From: Campylorhamphus procurvoides
Taxonomy: Eukaryota > Chordata > Aves > Passeriformes > Dendrocolaptidae
Assembly: GCA_013396655.1 (NCBI GenBank)
Contig: WBMV01004156.1
Location: 486,867 to 550,866 of the forward strand
DNA length: 64,000 nt
Reading direction: 5' to 3'
This document shows, in pieces, positions 1 to 13,400 of this stretch. Numbering within the stretch: position 1 is the first letter of the stretch; every line of letters starts with the position of its first letter. The notes beneath the pieces were generated by a model. The model had not been told where the DNA came from. It did no database searches and saw only the letters and a list, made by a program, of their open reading frames with translations. Made by a program: the position numbers and the translations under genes.

Positions 1-350
<350 letters not shown>

Positions 351-1782
351 GCCCCCCCGGCCGCCGCCCCCGGGGCCGCTCCCGGCAGAATCTCTCTGCC
401 TTTCTGCTCAGGTTCCTGCCGCCGTGGCCGAGCAGGGGAAGGGGACGTGGGCTTCCCTGGCAGCCTCCCGCTCCCCTCCGCCCGCTCTCATGGACGAATC
501 CAGCAGCGGAAGCTCCGCACAAACCCGACTACCTGCAGGAGCCTACGGATGACACTTGTTCCCGGAAAACGCACCTGCCCTTCACGACAAGACTCCTTCG
601 AGTGCTCCTGTCTCTCCACTGTCTGGAGGGTCCCACTCTTCCCCTCCCACCCCCCGCCAGGACATTGTGTTGTATTGTGACCACAAAGGTTTGGTTTCTC
701 CTTTTCCTCTTGAACAGCAGGGACCAGTGCATTTTGCTCCCTCTTTTAAGAACTGCTGACCACAGCAATGAGATACGAGAGGGGCCTGACCGGCAGAGAC
801 GTTCCTCTGGGGTGTAGGAAGGACACAAAGAAGCACGCTTCAGTTTCCCCAGGTCTTGCAAAGCTGCCATCTCTGCTTCCCAGGCCTTTGCACACCAGCT
901 GGGGAACCTCTGGAAGCACGCCGGCTGACTGGTCACTTCAAGCCCATGAGCCACATTCTTCTAGCCAAAAATGTCTACCTCTGTGCTTCAACCTTTTGCA
1001 TCTTACATTGACTTCATATGCTGAAGAAACACGAATCCAGCATGGACATAAACCAGGGCTTAAGCCCCCTTTCATAGCCACCAATACATTTATTTCTGGT
1101 GAGAACAGGGTTTACAGCAGCCTACTGCTTGCATCCCCAGGTGCTGGGGCTCTCATTTCTCTGTGAATATGCATGTTTATGGGATCAGCGTTGGTTTTCT
1201 TTTACACAGAGTGTAGGGTCTTCCTTTACCCAGCCAGAAAAGCTGGAAAGATTTCCTCTGTCCCCCTTCCACGCCTGCTTGAGGGAGCAGAGCTGGGGCT
1301 AAGCCTGCAGGCTGCCCCCTCTCAAACAGCAGAGCAGAGGACCTTGGCGCTGCTTGGGGTGGGGTGGCACACTCAGTTAACCTCACTTTTCAGCACTGAC
1401 AGCAAAGTGCTGCAGGAGCCCTCGGGGCAGGGGGGCTCCCGAGCTTTGGTGGAAGCCCACATATCAGCATCCTGTCCTCCTTGTGCATGTGATTTAGGGT
1501 AGATGGGGGAAAAAGTTAATTGTTAGTAACTTCTCACAGAAACACAGTTCAGTTTTCTTTGGTTTTAAGCTCCATGAATGTTTGGTGGGGTTAAGGCCTG
1601 CTCTTCTGCCTGGCTGCAGCTGCTCCTGACACCAGCCACATGGGAGCAGGAGCACAGAGGCCACGTTCGAAGGAAGGACTTTGCCCCCCCCAAGCTTATA
1701 TTTTGTTGTCTGGGCAAAGCTGCAATAATTGTGGAAAAAATACAGTTTCCTGTCCCAAATTTTTTTTTGCAAGCTGTGGGGA

Positions 1783-1788
1783 AATAAA
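1783..1788 (+). terminator. Candidate proximal poly(A) signal AATAAA
   Basis: AATAAA on the plus strand about 1.43 kb after the TMEM121B stop, following a T-rich run. It is a plausible proximal cleavage site; usage cannot be judged from sequence alone. Confidence 0.45.
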
Positions 1789-2442
1789 GCACAACCAACT
1801 GCTACCCAGAGCAGGACTGCAGGCACAGCCCAGACTTCTTCCGCACACACATTCATTCTCTCCTTCAGGGCTTGGGCTTCAGTGGGACTGAGCCTCTGTC
1901 CCACCTTCCTTTTCACAGAGTGGGATTAACTGCCTGCTCCAGTGGACTGCTACAACAAAATGTTTACAGTCTGGTAACTTCCAGCTCCCAGAGGCAGAGC
2001 GGGGATGCCACAGGGCTCTTCTCCCCCACCTCTTGGTGGCTGATGGGTTTTGAGGGGCTAGAAAAGCCCCTGGAAAAGAAGGGTCAATAGTGCTGTTCTG
2101 TTCAGAAGTGCAGCTAGGATGGGGGACTTGCTGCTCTCCTCACGCCAAATGGAGAGCTGGCAAAGGCTAGGCTTAACTTTCCCACCAGTGCTTTATTACC
2201 TGAGCCCTTACAGGGGCAATTGTATGAATTTTGGCCAGTGGCCTTTCTCTTCGGTAACTTCTTCTTGTCTGGACAATCTTGGTGCTGTGAGTGACTGTGA
2301 TTGTAAAACTTGGTACTGTGAACTTTTCCTATGTGATGTGAAATGTGTCGAGGGGATGCTAAGTTCCTGGCCAAAGGAGGTGTAATTACAGGTGTATTAT
2401 GCTTGTACAGATGTTTGGTTCCTTGCACCTTCCTTTTTCAGC

Positions 2443-2448
2443 ATTAAA
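2443..2448 (+). terminator. Candidate poly(A) signal ATTAAA
   Basis: Variant signal ATTAAA on the plus strand, preceded by a CTTTTTCAG pyrimidine run. The downstream sequence is A-rich rather than GT-rich, so it is the weakest of the three candidates. Confidence 0.3.
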
Positions 2449-3568
2449 TAGATAGTAAAATATCAGAAATAATTACTCAACAGAGAATGAGGTGATACCT
2501 GGACCTAGGACTACTCCCTGCTTCAGTGGAACAGGGAGTACATACAGGGAACAATATTGCCAAAAACAAGGTGAAGGAAAAAAAGCTATTCACCAACTAT
2601 GTTTTACTGCTCCTATGGCCAACTCCACAATAGCACCAAAGTGCTAATCCCTAATACACTGAAGCGTAAACATAGTTGAGACACTGGAAGGATCACAGCA
2701 GAATTATTAACAAGTCTTACTTCAGTACCCCTTCATAGCACATAAAGTTGCTGTTTCAACAGTGAGTGCCTTTTTCCAGTTAGGACATTATTGAGAAAAA
2801 TGGCATATTTGAAATCTATGTAGCCATGGCATATTTAAACCATTGGCAGTGAAATCACAGTTCAAATACATCCATGGATGAAAAGGTTGCCTTGGGACAG
2901 ACGACCCTGCAAAATGATGCTTCTGTTGTATAGAATTCCTTTGTAGAAAAAGTTGTTCTTTGTGGTGCCATGGTTTCTAGGCTGTTAGTAAACGTGCTCT
3001 TCAGAGAGTATAAAGCTCTTGTAGTAGTTGGCTATACAGAAGCCCCCTTGCAACTAAAAGGGCACCTCTGCTGCTACTGCAATTACCACAGAAAGGCATT
3101 TAAAGCTCTTCAATGTCTTGTTTATAAGCCTCCTCCACCTTTTGAATTCTCTTCTCTTTGGTAATTGAGCTCTTGCTTCCATTTAAACCCTTCTGCCACG
3201 TAACAGATCTGCTTGCAGAAGAGGGAGATAGTGGTACCATTAAAATGCAAACAATACCTCTCTTGGCGCACCTTGCACACCCTACTCTGTATTCTGCCAA
3301 CATTAAATTACTGGTCCAGGTCAGTAACACTTTGCTAAATGAAATCGTGCCATACTAAGACATAGGTCCCTTGGGATTCTGTCACAAGCCTTGTAACCCA
3401 ACTCAGTTATTTAGCGTTTTACTGCTCTTTGTTTGCTCTCCTGACAAAAGAGATGACTACTCCCAGGAGGGGAAATTGAAGTGAGAGATAAGGCCTGCGG
3501 CCAATGGACACTTGGCATCCCCCTGGCATTAATTAGAAGTTGTATTTTTTAAAAAGCAAGATTGTTAA

Positions 3569-3574
3569 AATAAA
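3569..3574 (+). terminator. Candidate distal poly(A) signal AATAAA
   Basis: AATAAA followed within about 20-60 bases by GTGACTGATTTTGCTCC and a run of eight T, the U/GU-rich downstream element typical of vertebrate cleavage sites. This is the best candidate for the distal end of TMEM121B. Confidence 0.5.
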
Positions 3575-3595
3575 GTTAGAAACTTGTGACTGATT

Positions 3596-5414
3596 TTGCT
3601 CCTTTTTTTTCCCTCCTTTGAGTCTTGCTGGGCTATTCAATTTTGTATTCAGGGACCAACAGATGCACTGAAGTTACTTCTTTTCCTCACACTGGATTGC
3701 TATAATAGCATCTGGATTTTCCCTTCAAACAAACTTTTTGTAAGTGAAAGCCAATTCTAAGAGCTGTAACACCAAGGGAGTTATTTGAGAAGGGAATGAC
3801 TAAGGCAAGAAAATCCAGATGACACTTCTGAGCTTCCTATTTAAGTGATTTATAGGAATTCATACCACTTGAAAGAGACTCATGGGAAAAAAATCAGATT
3901 TACATGTTAATTGCCATAAGATAAAAGAAACTTTTAGAAGGGGGATCATCAAGATGGCAATTACTCACATAATCTAGGAAATGGGTTCTCACTGGAGAAG
4001 CATTGAGATCACAGCTGCCTCTTGCTTAGCTCCTGTTGGTTAGATGCTGTATAGGGAGGAAGGCTCCCAGTCCTAAGTTTGGATCTCTGCAGGGACTGCC
4101 CCTTTGTTATCTGGCTGCAGGGAAAGCAAGCTGTCCTGGAGCACGGAAATTACAAACAATTCCTTTAACACTGGTTTTGAAGGGATGTGCACTTCCCACA
4201 GGTGAGGGCCCTCAGTTGTATCCAGCTTGACTCAATACAGCTGCCACACTTTGCAGGAATATTTTGGCATTTGTGAGCCAGTTCAGTTCTGGCTGTTTTG
4301 CCTCAGATTTCTGTAACAAATACTAGCATAAGGAGTTAGACAGAATTAAGGACACAGAACTGTTTAAGTAAATACATTCAAAAGGTAACCTTGGTTTTTA
4401 ATTTAAGGAAAAAACCCACAATTTATAAAATTATAAAATATACATAATACAGTGTTTGTTGCAAGTTGAAAGAACAGATTATTTTCTGAGACATCAGATT
4501 TTTAAAAAGCTGAAATAAAATTATCTTAAGATTTTTTTGACAAGTAAACTTTGAAGAACAGGAGATAACAAGCTCGTCCAAAGGCAACAGAGAAAGACCT
4601 GGTATATTTACATTTCACAGGCTGTTATCCAGTGGGCTGCAGAAACAGGGATAAGAAACAGGGTAAACGCCAGCCTTAGCTGGTCTGCTACCCAGCCAGT
4701 GCTACAAGGGCCAACATGCTATCACTCACAGGGAACAATTTTTTCTTGTGTATCCAGCCTAATTTTTAAAAAACACTGGAATTGACAGTTACCATCCCTG
4801 TTCCTGGAGGATGAACCCCTGAGCCTACTCAGTATTTCACTGTGGTTAACCTGAACTAGCTGTGCTTGAGTTTATACCCACACAGGTACATGTTACAGTC
4901 ATTCTCACTCAACCTCCCTAACTCAGATATAATCTCCACTCTAAAACAGAACCTGCTGAAGCTGTGCTTTTCATTTTTCCAAAATAGTCTTTCACTTTCT
5001 TCACTGTGTGTCACTATCTACATCTTCAGTTCCCATTTCCCTGGTGCCAAGGTATCCAAGAGCAAACAGCACTGCAGCAGTGTGTTACCGAATACACCGG
5101 ATTCTCCTGATTCTGTATTCAGCCTCAGATTTTTCTTAAAACTGCATAACAACCCCAAATTCCACTTTCTGGTCCATTAACTCCCTTTTCCCCCTTTTAG
5201 CTATTGCCAGTTTTCAAGCACATCCCTCCCAGTAGGGAGGCAGGGACATTAAGGAGACTCACAATTTAAAAGTTTATCCCGCTTGCTGCTCAGTTATTCC
5301 ACTTGATTTCTGAATGACTGTGGAAATGCAGCTGCAAATGAATGAATGAGTGGCAAAAGAAAAAAAAATCTCCAGACACACATATCAACCAGGTAGAGAC
5401 AGCATTAACCTAGT
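3596..5414. other. Convergent intergenic spacer TMEM121B / IL17RA
   Basis: About 1.8 kb between the inferred 3' ends of two convergent genes. It is AT-rich, especially 4380-4560 with runs such as TTATAAAATTATAAAATA. No coding exon, RNA gene or recognisable transposon was seen. Part of it may belong to longer 3'UTR isoforms of either gene. Confidence 0.5.
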
Positions 5415-5900
5415 TGAAATTTAAGGCACACATCTTTAATACAGTATTTATAACAAAACATTTACAATGTGTATGAAAATGGCAACATGAATTTTGCCAC
5501 GTTATCTAAATCTATTTTCCAAACCCTGGCCATGACTTCTAACCAGTGCAACAGAATCAGTACAGCTGGATGGCATTTTGAAGGCACAAGTGGATGAGCC
5601 ACAGCAATTTTTCTGCCACCCATCAGTGAGGATTCAATGTAATGCCCTTCCCCAAGGAACATGGCTACTGCCTGTCCTTTTATAGTGCTGGCCAGTGTTT
5701 GTTGCTTGTCTCCTCAGAGACTGGAGGCAACATTCCCAGTCTGCTGGGCAACCCTGCACCCCAGGAGCAGACAGGAAGATCCCACCACTGAGTCATTTAC
5801 AATACAAGGACAAGTATGGTGTTGGAAATGCAGTTTTGGTACTCTGCGTGGGACCACCTTGCATCCCTGTGTTTCAAAAGGAGCGGGTCCCAGGTAGAAC
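5415..5900 (-). other. IL17RA: IL17RA 3'UTR (extent inferred)
   Basis: Non-coding sequence between the IL17RA TAG and the candidate cleavage site. The short frames on either strand show no homology that I recognise. The extent depends on the ATTAAA at 5435 being used. Confidence 0.5.
5435..5440 (-). terminator. IL17RA: Candidate IL17RA poly(A) signal ATTAAA
   Basis: ATTAAA on the minus strand about 460 bases after the IL17RA stop. Downstream on that strand (about 5370-5400) is a GT-rich element, GTTGATATGTGTGTCTGG. Signal plus GU-rich element gives a credible cleavage site near 5415. Confidence 0.55.
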
Positions 5901-7408
5901 CTAACAGTCCTCCACGGGTTGGTCAGTGTTCATCACCTCAGCTGGATAGCTCCAGTTAGAGCTCCTCTGAATGTCCTGGAAAAACAGCTGCTTCTGGAGG
6001 CTCTTTAGACTGTTCAAGACCTCTGGAGAGAGTTCATGGAAGACCGCCTGTTTTTCCTGATCCTCCTCCTCCTCTTCCTCCTCCTCCTCTACAAGGTCAT
6101 CAGGAGGCAGAGGAGAACATCTAGAGATGTAGCCCTGGTCTGACTGCACTGACTGTCTTTGGTCTTTGCATTGGTCATCAAAGACCAACTGGTGCTGCCT
6201 GTCAGCCTCCTCTTGGCACAGATATGGCTCTGAAGGAATGACACTCTGTTGATAAAGAGGGTACATAAGTCCATTGAGATGGTCTCTCAGTTCACCTGAG
6301 AGGCTCGCAGGACTGTGGTCTGCTACTGCTGAAAATCCAGAGTCATTGTGGAGGATGATGTCATTCCTCATTGGAAAGCTTGTCTGCAGGAGAGGAACTC
6401 CTTCCATACAGTCCTCATTACTCAGCACATGATGACTAAGTATATTTCCATCTTCCACAGAAGAGACTGGCTCCACCATGTGAACTAGGGGAGCCTCATC
6501 CACAGGAAGGACTGTAGTCTGAGAAGCTGGATCCCCGTGTGGATTAAGCTGAGGCTGCAGTTTACAGCCTGTACTTTCCCCTTCGTGCATGTGGAGGTTG
6601 ATGACATAACAGCAGTTGGGGTCAGGCTCACGGAGGTGCAGCTGCTGTTTCACAATCCCACCTGACTCACTCAGCAATGAATCCCCCTGGCTCTCTCTGT
6701 TTAGGGAATGCAACTCTTCATCATTATCCAAGCAGACAGTTTCACGCTCAAACCAGTCTGGGTGCTCAGTCTGCCAGTTCTTGAACTTCTCTAAGGCCTC
6801 TTTCAGCTTCCTCCCACTAGGGGTATCGATGTAATTTTCAGCTGTGATTTCCTGGATTCGGTGGATCCGCCCAGGCTCAAACTTCTCCAAATCCTGAATC
6901 CGAAAATAAATATCCTCAAACTTGTCCATCAGTTGGTACCTCGATGTGACATTGAACAGATCAGGTATATCTTTTTCACTACTTATTCCCTCAAAGTAGC
7001 AGACTATGTACATTCCAAAACAGGCTGGCTTCTTGAAATCTGGCAGGATCAAATTCAAGGCTGGGGTGAACAGGTCTCCCATTGGCTTTTGCTGATCTTG
7101 CTTGAGACACACAGGCTCACTCCCAAGCATGGCCTGCCATTTGGCCTGGGTGCCCCGAGAACATAAAATGATGATCTTCGAAGACAGGTCTTCCATTTCC
7201 TTCTTCTGTCGAGTAAGCCAGGGCAATGGCCCCAGCTCTGAGATCTGATGATCCTCCAGCAGATCTAAGGCTACAGCAGTGCCACAGACTGTCATCAGAA
7301 ACTCAGCAAACTTCAGCACCACATCCACGTACAGCAGGTGATCAGCAGAGTACACAATCCAAACCTTTCGGGGCTTCAGGGGTGGCAGGGACAGGTCAGT
7401 ATATGGTG
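5901..7408 (-). CDS. IL17RA: IL17RA coding exon 13: SEFIR domain and cytoplasmic tail
   Basis: One 1508-nt exon ending TAG at 5901-5903. SEFIR begins at LPPLKPRKVWIVYSADHLLY, with the hallmark YSADH and LDLLEDHQISELG helix, then KIIILCSRGTQAKWQAML and PACFGMYIVCYF. After SEFIR come DKFEDIYFRIQDLEKFEPGR and a less conserved stretch, then RQSVQSDQGYISR, an (E)9 tract and a final LKSLQKQLFFQDIQ helix. SEFIR binds the ACT1 SEFIR domain; the distal tail carries the C/EBP-related regulatory region in mammals. Confidence 0.97.
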
Positions 7409-10400
7409 CTGAAGAAAGACAGAAAAATATTAATTGCAGCCACATTCCCAAAATTGTAGTGGTGCAAGTCAGCAGTAATCAACACAGATATTAACAAAAG
7501 GTTCTAGTGACTATCAGCCTTAATGCAATCTTGCAATGTATGTGGACATCTCATTGTATAAATTTAATATGGAAGTATGGACACGGGAGCTGTGACTTAT
7601 AACAATGCCCAGAGGATTCACTGAATTTCACCACACAAAAATAATACATCAGCTTCAAAAGGTTTGCAAATGCAGCTATATTCTCTGGTGGAGAGCTGAG
7701 TGCACCCACCCCAAAGCAATCTCCTGTTGCCATGGCCTAGGTTTGCCTAGATTAGCAAAGGTTCTTTTGCCAGTGCAGCCTCAGCTGGGTCAAAAGTCTC
7801 ACCACTTTACAAAGCAGTTACTTCCCATCTGTCAAATGCGGCATTTCAAATCCCATGCACAAAGCTTCATTTAGCTAAACAGGAAGGTCCTAAGGCTACC
7901 TATTGGTTTTCAAAAGCATCTACAGAGCAGTAGAGCCTTTGAAAATCCTTTCTGGACAACTGTGTGAGATTTCCAGAATGTATGGCACTTGCTCGATAAG
8001 GCACAGGCAGGACACCTTACCAGTTTGCAAATCACTGGGGTTGCGCTTCCCTCGTCGGCGTCCTGGAAGAGAGAAAAAGTCACAGTCAGCTCTGAAAACA
8101 TGAAATAAGATTAAATGCTTAAAATCACAACACCTTCCACAGATTAGGTTAAATAAGTAATCCTTAACTGTGCAGGGAGATAAAATGACAGGGAGAGCAA
8201 ATACTAACGAAAAATACATTGAACGAATAAAGACTCTTCTACAGCCAGTTTTGCTATGTCCTTTGCTATATTTTTGAGAGGAGACAGAATGCACCCCAAA
8301 CAAACTTTCTGAATCTTCCTCAGATCCAAAGAGTCTCAAGAAGTACAGAACCTGCAATTGTTCTGCTACCTCTCTTTAAGGAGAAAGGGCATTTTTAGAG
8401 ATGGCTTTTTCTTAAGAGGCTTCTCTGAAGAAGTGACCAAAATGTCCCTAGCTACATCTTATCTCTAAGTTGGATGTGTTAAGAAATTTTCCAAAAGATG
8501 ACCAGTTGTTCCTCTCAGATAAAAAAGACAAACCTAAGCTGTGAGTTACACACCTTCTCTGTGGTAACACCTCAGAGCTGCAGCACAAAACACTAGGAAT
8601 TAGCCCTTAAGGGCCCAATTTTCCAGCTTTCTTGATGTCAGCCTCTGTGTCCTGTTCTTTTTTCCCCTTCCACTTTACTTGAAAAACATTATTTAAGCTC
8701 AAAGTAGTGCAAAAATTAATTTTGTAGGTACTTTGGGGATCGGGAAAAGACTACAGTGTGGACAAACAGGAAGCTTCTGTTCTGGAAAACTCTTATGCAA
8801 TGCAGGAGAAAAATAAATAAAAAAGATATCTGCAGCATGAGGGCTGAACTACAAAGCTTCTTTTCCTTTCATGAGCTCTGAAGTACTATGAACTTGTGTC
8901 TGAAGAACATGGAGTACCAGCCAGAATAACCCATGAAGACTTTCCTTATCTAGTGGATGGTATTAGGACATTGCAAGTCCTACGAGACAAACCAGAAGGT
9001 GTTTACATAGGCATTATCTCTGCAGCAAGGCATCAGAACAGCAGGGAACAAAAGAGCAAGAGGAATAGGTATAGAAGTAGGAAAAATATAGCTTTAGTAC
9101 TGAATTTTTAATTCCTAGCTGGTATGAGTCTTACCTGCTCGTTTTTTAGTCATACACATCACACCTGCTATGACTGATCCCACCAGAACAACACAGATCC
9201 CAGTGATACACCAGTAGAGCCATATAATCATATCACCTGCAGTACAAAAATACTCCTCAGATATTGACTTACACAGAGTTTCACCAAAGAGCAGAAGGTC
9301 CTCAGCAGAGGAGGCCAAGGGACAAGCACTCTGGTTGTGCCCAAAACCATGGGCAGACCAGCACTTTCCCCTTACAATATACAGTCACTTCTCAAAATGA
9401 ATTCCTGCTTTCAGGATGATGCTCTGCACCATCCACTTGCTCCACACAAAGAACCATATGTGCAGCACACTAAAAACACAGCTCAGTAACCTTCCTCTAA
9501 ATAGCAATGTTTACCCAGCTTTGACAGGCATGCCGCCCATGGCCTGCCTGTTCATGTAATCCATCTTAAAAAAAAAATTTAAAAAAAATAAAATCACCAT
9601 TTTGGGTCATTTATTTTTTTCAGTCTATAGGTGATTTTTTTTTTTTTTAAATCTCAGGCAAACCAGCTCCTTACAGGTGTTGCAACCAAAAAAAAGATGT
9701 CAAATCATTATGCACAAGTTATCTTGACATTCAGAAAAATGAATATATGCAAGCTATTCTCTCCAAAAGCTCCTTTATATTATGCAAATTTTTAACACTG
9801 AGCAAAGTGACAGAAAGTATTTTATATTAAGACTCTTCTTGTCAAAACTGCTTCTCAAAGAATCCTATGCAAGTGAAGTGCATCTAAAAAAGTTGCTCCT
9901 TAAGGTTCACACTGCATACAAATACTTGCCTCATTAAATCATGCTGAAGTAATTCTTAGCACAATTAATTCTGAACTCAGTGTTACAGGAGGACTGTTAA
10001 GAGAAATTTTTGACACAAGGCTCTCATCTCCACCAGACAGATCTACTGGCACAGATCAGTTATGATATCTGGTAGTTTGAGCTTGGTACCTCAAAAGAGG
10101 GACCCTGAACAAAGAAAGCCCATTATATATTATGGCAATTTTAACCTTATGATCTAAATTCCCCATCCCACAGGTGACAGTCTGGACCAACAGCATTACT
10201 GGGGTCTGGGGTATCCTCACCCTTCAACGGTTTGATGTTTTGTTGCTAAGTGGTTGCCTTCACATCCTCTGAGGTTGGTTCCAGTGGGGGCTTTGCAGCC
10301 CAGGTTACAATATGTTTGCTACAGTTCACATACCATGACCTATGGGCTGTCTACTCCAGCTATTCTTTTTAAGTAATATTTAAGCTACAGCTTAAATTAA

Positions 10401-13400
10401 AAGTCTAAAAGCTTAAAAGTCTATTTTGTTATTAATGTTCAGATTGTTAGCTTCAGGTTTCACTATGATTCGTCTCTAACTTACACAACACAGTCATATA
10501 ATTCAGATAAAGTCCAACTTGCAGCCCAACAATTCTAGCTACTTGTGTCAAACAAAGCAATTAGCTACCTTCAATTAATATGAAATTTGCAACAGGAACA
10601 TTTCATTGTGTCACTCCCAGGTAGGATCATTTCTTATTCTATACAATAGGAAAAGAACAGCAAAAATGTTTCATGGTATTGGAAGAACTTCTTACCTGCT
10701 GGGTCTGTACCTGCAAAAGAGAAGAGTTACATTAAAAATTCAGTTCTCCTCTGTAAGACAGTGGGAATCTAGATTACAGAAAAGTGGTTCTCACTTGGAG
10801 CTGGTGCACATGGGATGAAAGCAGAGTGCCTCAGACAGTCTGTGCCACATTTTGCAAAGAAGGGCTGAATCTGCAGTTGAAATAAATTCAGAAAACAGAA
10901 GTTATTCCTAAAAGCAATTTTGTTTCCCTCTTTGCTTCCCCCCTGCTTCAACATTTTAGCACTGGGTCACAGAACTGCCATCTCTCTTCAGCAAACAAGA
11001 TTAATCAAGAATTCTGACACTATACATTAAGAAGGCTGTGAGCTCCTGAGGTTGCACACTTGCCATTCCCACTCCACAGTCTCTGATCTAGCAGCCCCAT
11101 ACTAAGGAAAAGCCACGGACTACAGAGACCAACTATATAAAAAAAGACCCTGTTCTTTCAGCTATAATCACTATTTCCCTGATACAGCTAATCACAGATT
11201 AGTCAATCTCAGAACAAAAGACTGTGCAAAAACCCATAACATTCCTAAGTTGTTCATTGCCTTGTTTGGGAAGGAAGGACACAGGGACAAGAGTGAGATC
11301 CTACCTGTATTTTGTAGCTGCAGCAAGCTTTTATGTTCTTCTCTATTTTGATTGTGAGATTCACTTGCTGTTGTAGCCCACCCTGCAGAAATCAGTTATA
11401 AGGAAAGGAAGAGAATTGAATGAAAGCAGGAAAAAAGAAAAGAAGTTGATGTGAGAACATGGAATAATCCAAAGAAGCAAAAGCAAAATACCAAATTTGA
11501 CTTTTCAGAGGTTTATAGACTGCTCCATGAATTGTAAAACCTCTTTTTTGATCTTTTATCCACCAAATTCCTGAAATAAAATTCTTCTTTCCAAAGGCCA
11601 TTAAAAATTTGTGAAAAGAGTCCCTTGAAAACTGTTGTTCAAATATTTGCTACATCTCCTACATTACAGCTCCAAGTCCTGGTTCAGCTACTGCTTGAGA
11701 TGTTTATCTAAATTACCTGAGAAGGCATAATTTAGGCTGGCAGTTACCTCAGTGAAATCACGTGTGATCATTTTACACTTCCTTTCATCCAGGTAACTGG
11801 CCACGTGAATCTGGTAATGGGCTGGCTCCATCCATGGGTAGAAGCTCACGAGCAGAGTTGTATCATCTAGACTTTTCCCCTGGATCCTGGGTTCCCACAA
11901 GCTGCCTGGAAGTAGGGAGGATATTCCTGGGTTTCTCAACTGACTGAAATATTTCAGCACAGCACCCGTGTCTACACAACTCAAAAAATTTTACCTGTCT
12001 TTATACATGGAATGGTTTTTTTCATCAGAGAATTGCTGCAGTCTGTAAGAAAGACCAAAAGTGACTTGTCAGAATCATTGTACTTTCATTTGGCAAAACA
12101 ACACATTTTCTTACCAGAAGCCAGATATCCAACCAAGCTCTCCTTAATGAGTAGACACCTTTGTTCCAAAGAAGCAGCAAAATTCTGTAGAATAGTATTG
12201 GTTTCCAGTGTATAAACTTGCTCCCTCCACTGATATAATGGTGTGTTTTGTTTTTCTTTTCAGAACAGAGATAATTAATAAGAAAAGACTGAACACATAC
12301 TACACTTATTAGCACAGTAGTACCTGAGAACCCTTGCTAATGTAAGACTTGTGCAGAAAGGGTCATAACAGTGGAATTAAAACTTCATATTGATCTCCAC
12401 ACCTTGTGATCACACCACAGTGCTATATTCCTCCAAAGGCATTCTGACCCAGGAAAACTAGGAGGCTGGAATCTTTCTTGATTCCAAAACACTCTTCCAC
12501 ACTTACAACTTGCTTCATTTAGCAGATTGTCCCTGCTCTTTGAAACTTTCTTCAGAGTTAAATCCAGAATTACATATTGAACTTGGGATTGTGGGATTTA
12601 CAAGTCTTGGCCTAACTGTGCCTCTGCTCCAGGGCTTGGACAAAGGAAAAGGAACAATTTCCTGCTTAGACAGTTGAAATAAAACTCTGCATGTATTAAT
12701 TTACAACTTTCAAAGCTGGACAATTTACAGTGCTCCTGTAATTCATGTGTAAGAATGCATTAGGCTTCTGAAGAAGAATGTAGGATAAAAGCCAAGGATT
12801 TCTTAGTGTGACCAGGTAATAAGAAAGGGTAAGAGGGCTGAGAATTAAGTGCTCTCTCTCCTTTTCCAGCTCATATTGCACTGCACACTTTGCCATTTTA
12901 TAACTACAAAGTCAGGTTGACAACTATGACAAGAAAAAAGTTAAGAACCGGTTCTGAAGCTCTGTATCAAGTGCCAAATACTTCAAAACTAGTCAGTGCA
13001 GCCAGAGGGCACTGCAGATGCTCAGCATCCTTGAGGAAACCCACAAAAATTCATTGAGCAATAGGAAAATTTCCACATATGCAAGACAGGGTCAGGCACT
13101 CAGCACGATCAAGTTTCTCATTCTGCCTTTGAAATCAAACTTCATGTGTCTAAGATTTAATATTAGACACCAAACTTTACTCCTTCCAGTCTGGAAATTC
13201 TGGCCTGTACTTCCAGCTTCCACAAGCAGAGGGACAACTTTGAAAGATTTAAATTACAGTAAAAGTAGCAGGGATATTTTGCAGATTCCTCCACAGCCCC
13301 ATTCATGGAGGTGAAATATCTTTGTGCTTGCTCAACTGATGGAACACTTCAGTAACAAAATTTAGGAGATGTAACTTACATTCAATTAGCCCCTCAGAGG

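Larger units (their letters stand above)
351..3595 (+). other. TMEM121B: TMEM121B 3'UTR (extent inferred)
   Basis: This non-coding stretch follows the TMEM121B stop. GC content falls sharply after about 500, as expected when leaving a GC-rich coding exon. No conserved protein frame was found; the open frames at 529-1166 and 2114-2428 have no recognisable domain. Three possible poly(A) signals lie at 1783, 2443 and 3569. The third has the strongest T/GT-rich downstream stretch, so the longest UTR would end near 3595. The extent is inferred from signals only. Confidence 0.5.

Noticed and set aside
11717..11747. Extending IL17RA exon 7 to the donor at 11716
   Set aside because: Rejected as the main form because exon 8 then falls out of frame with the homologous protein; kept as a possible alternative in the findings.
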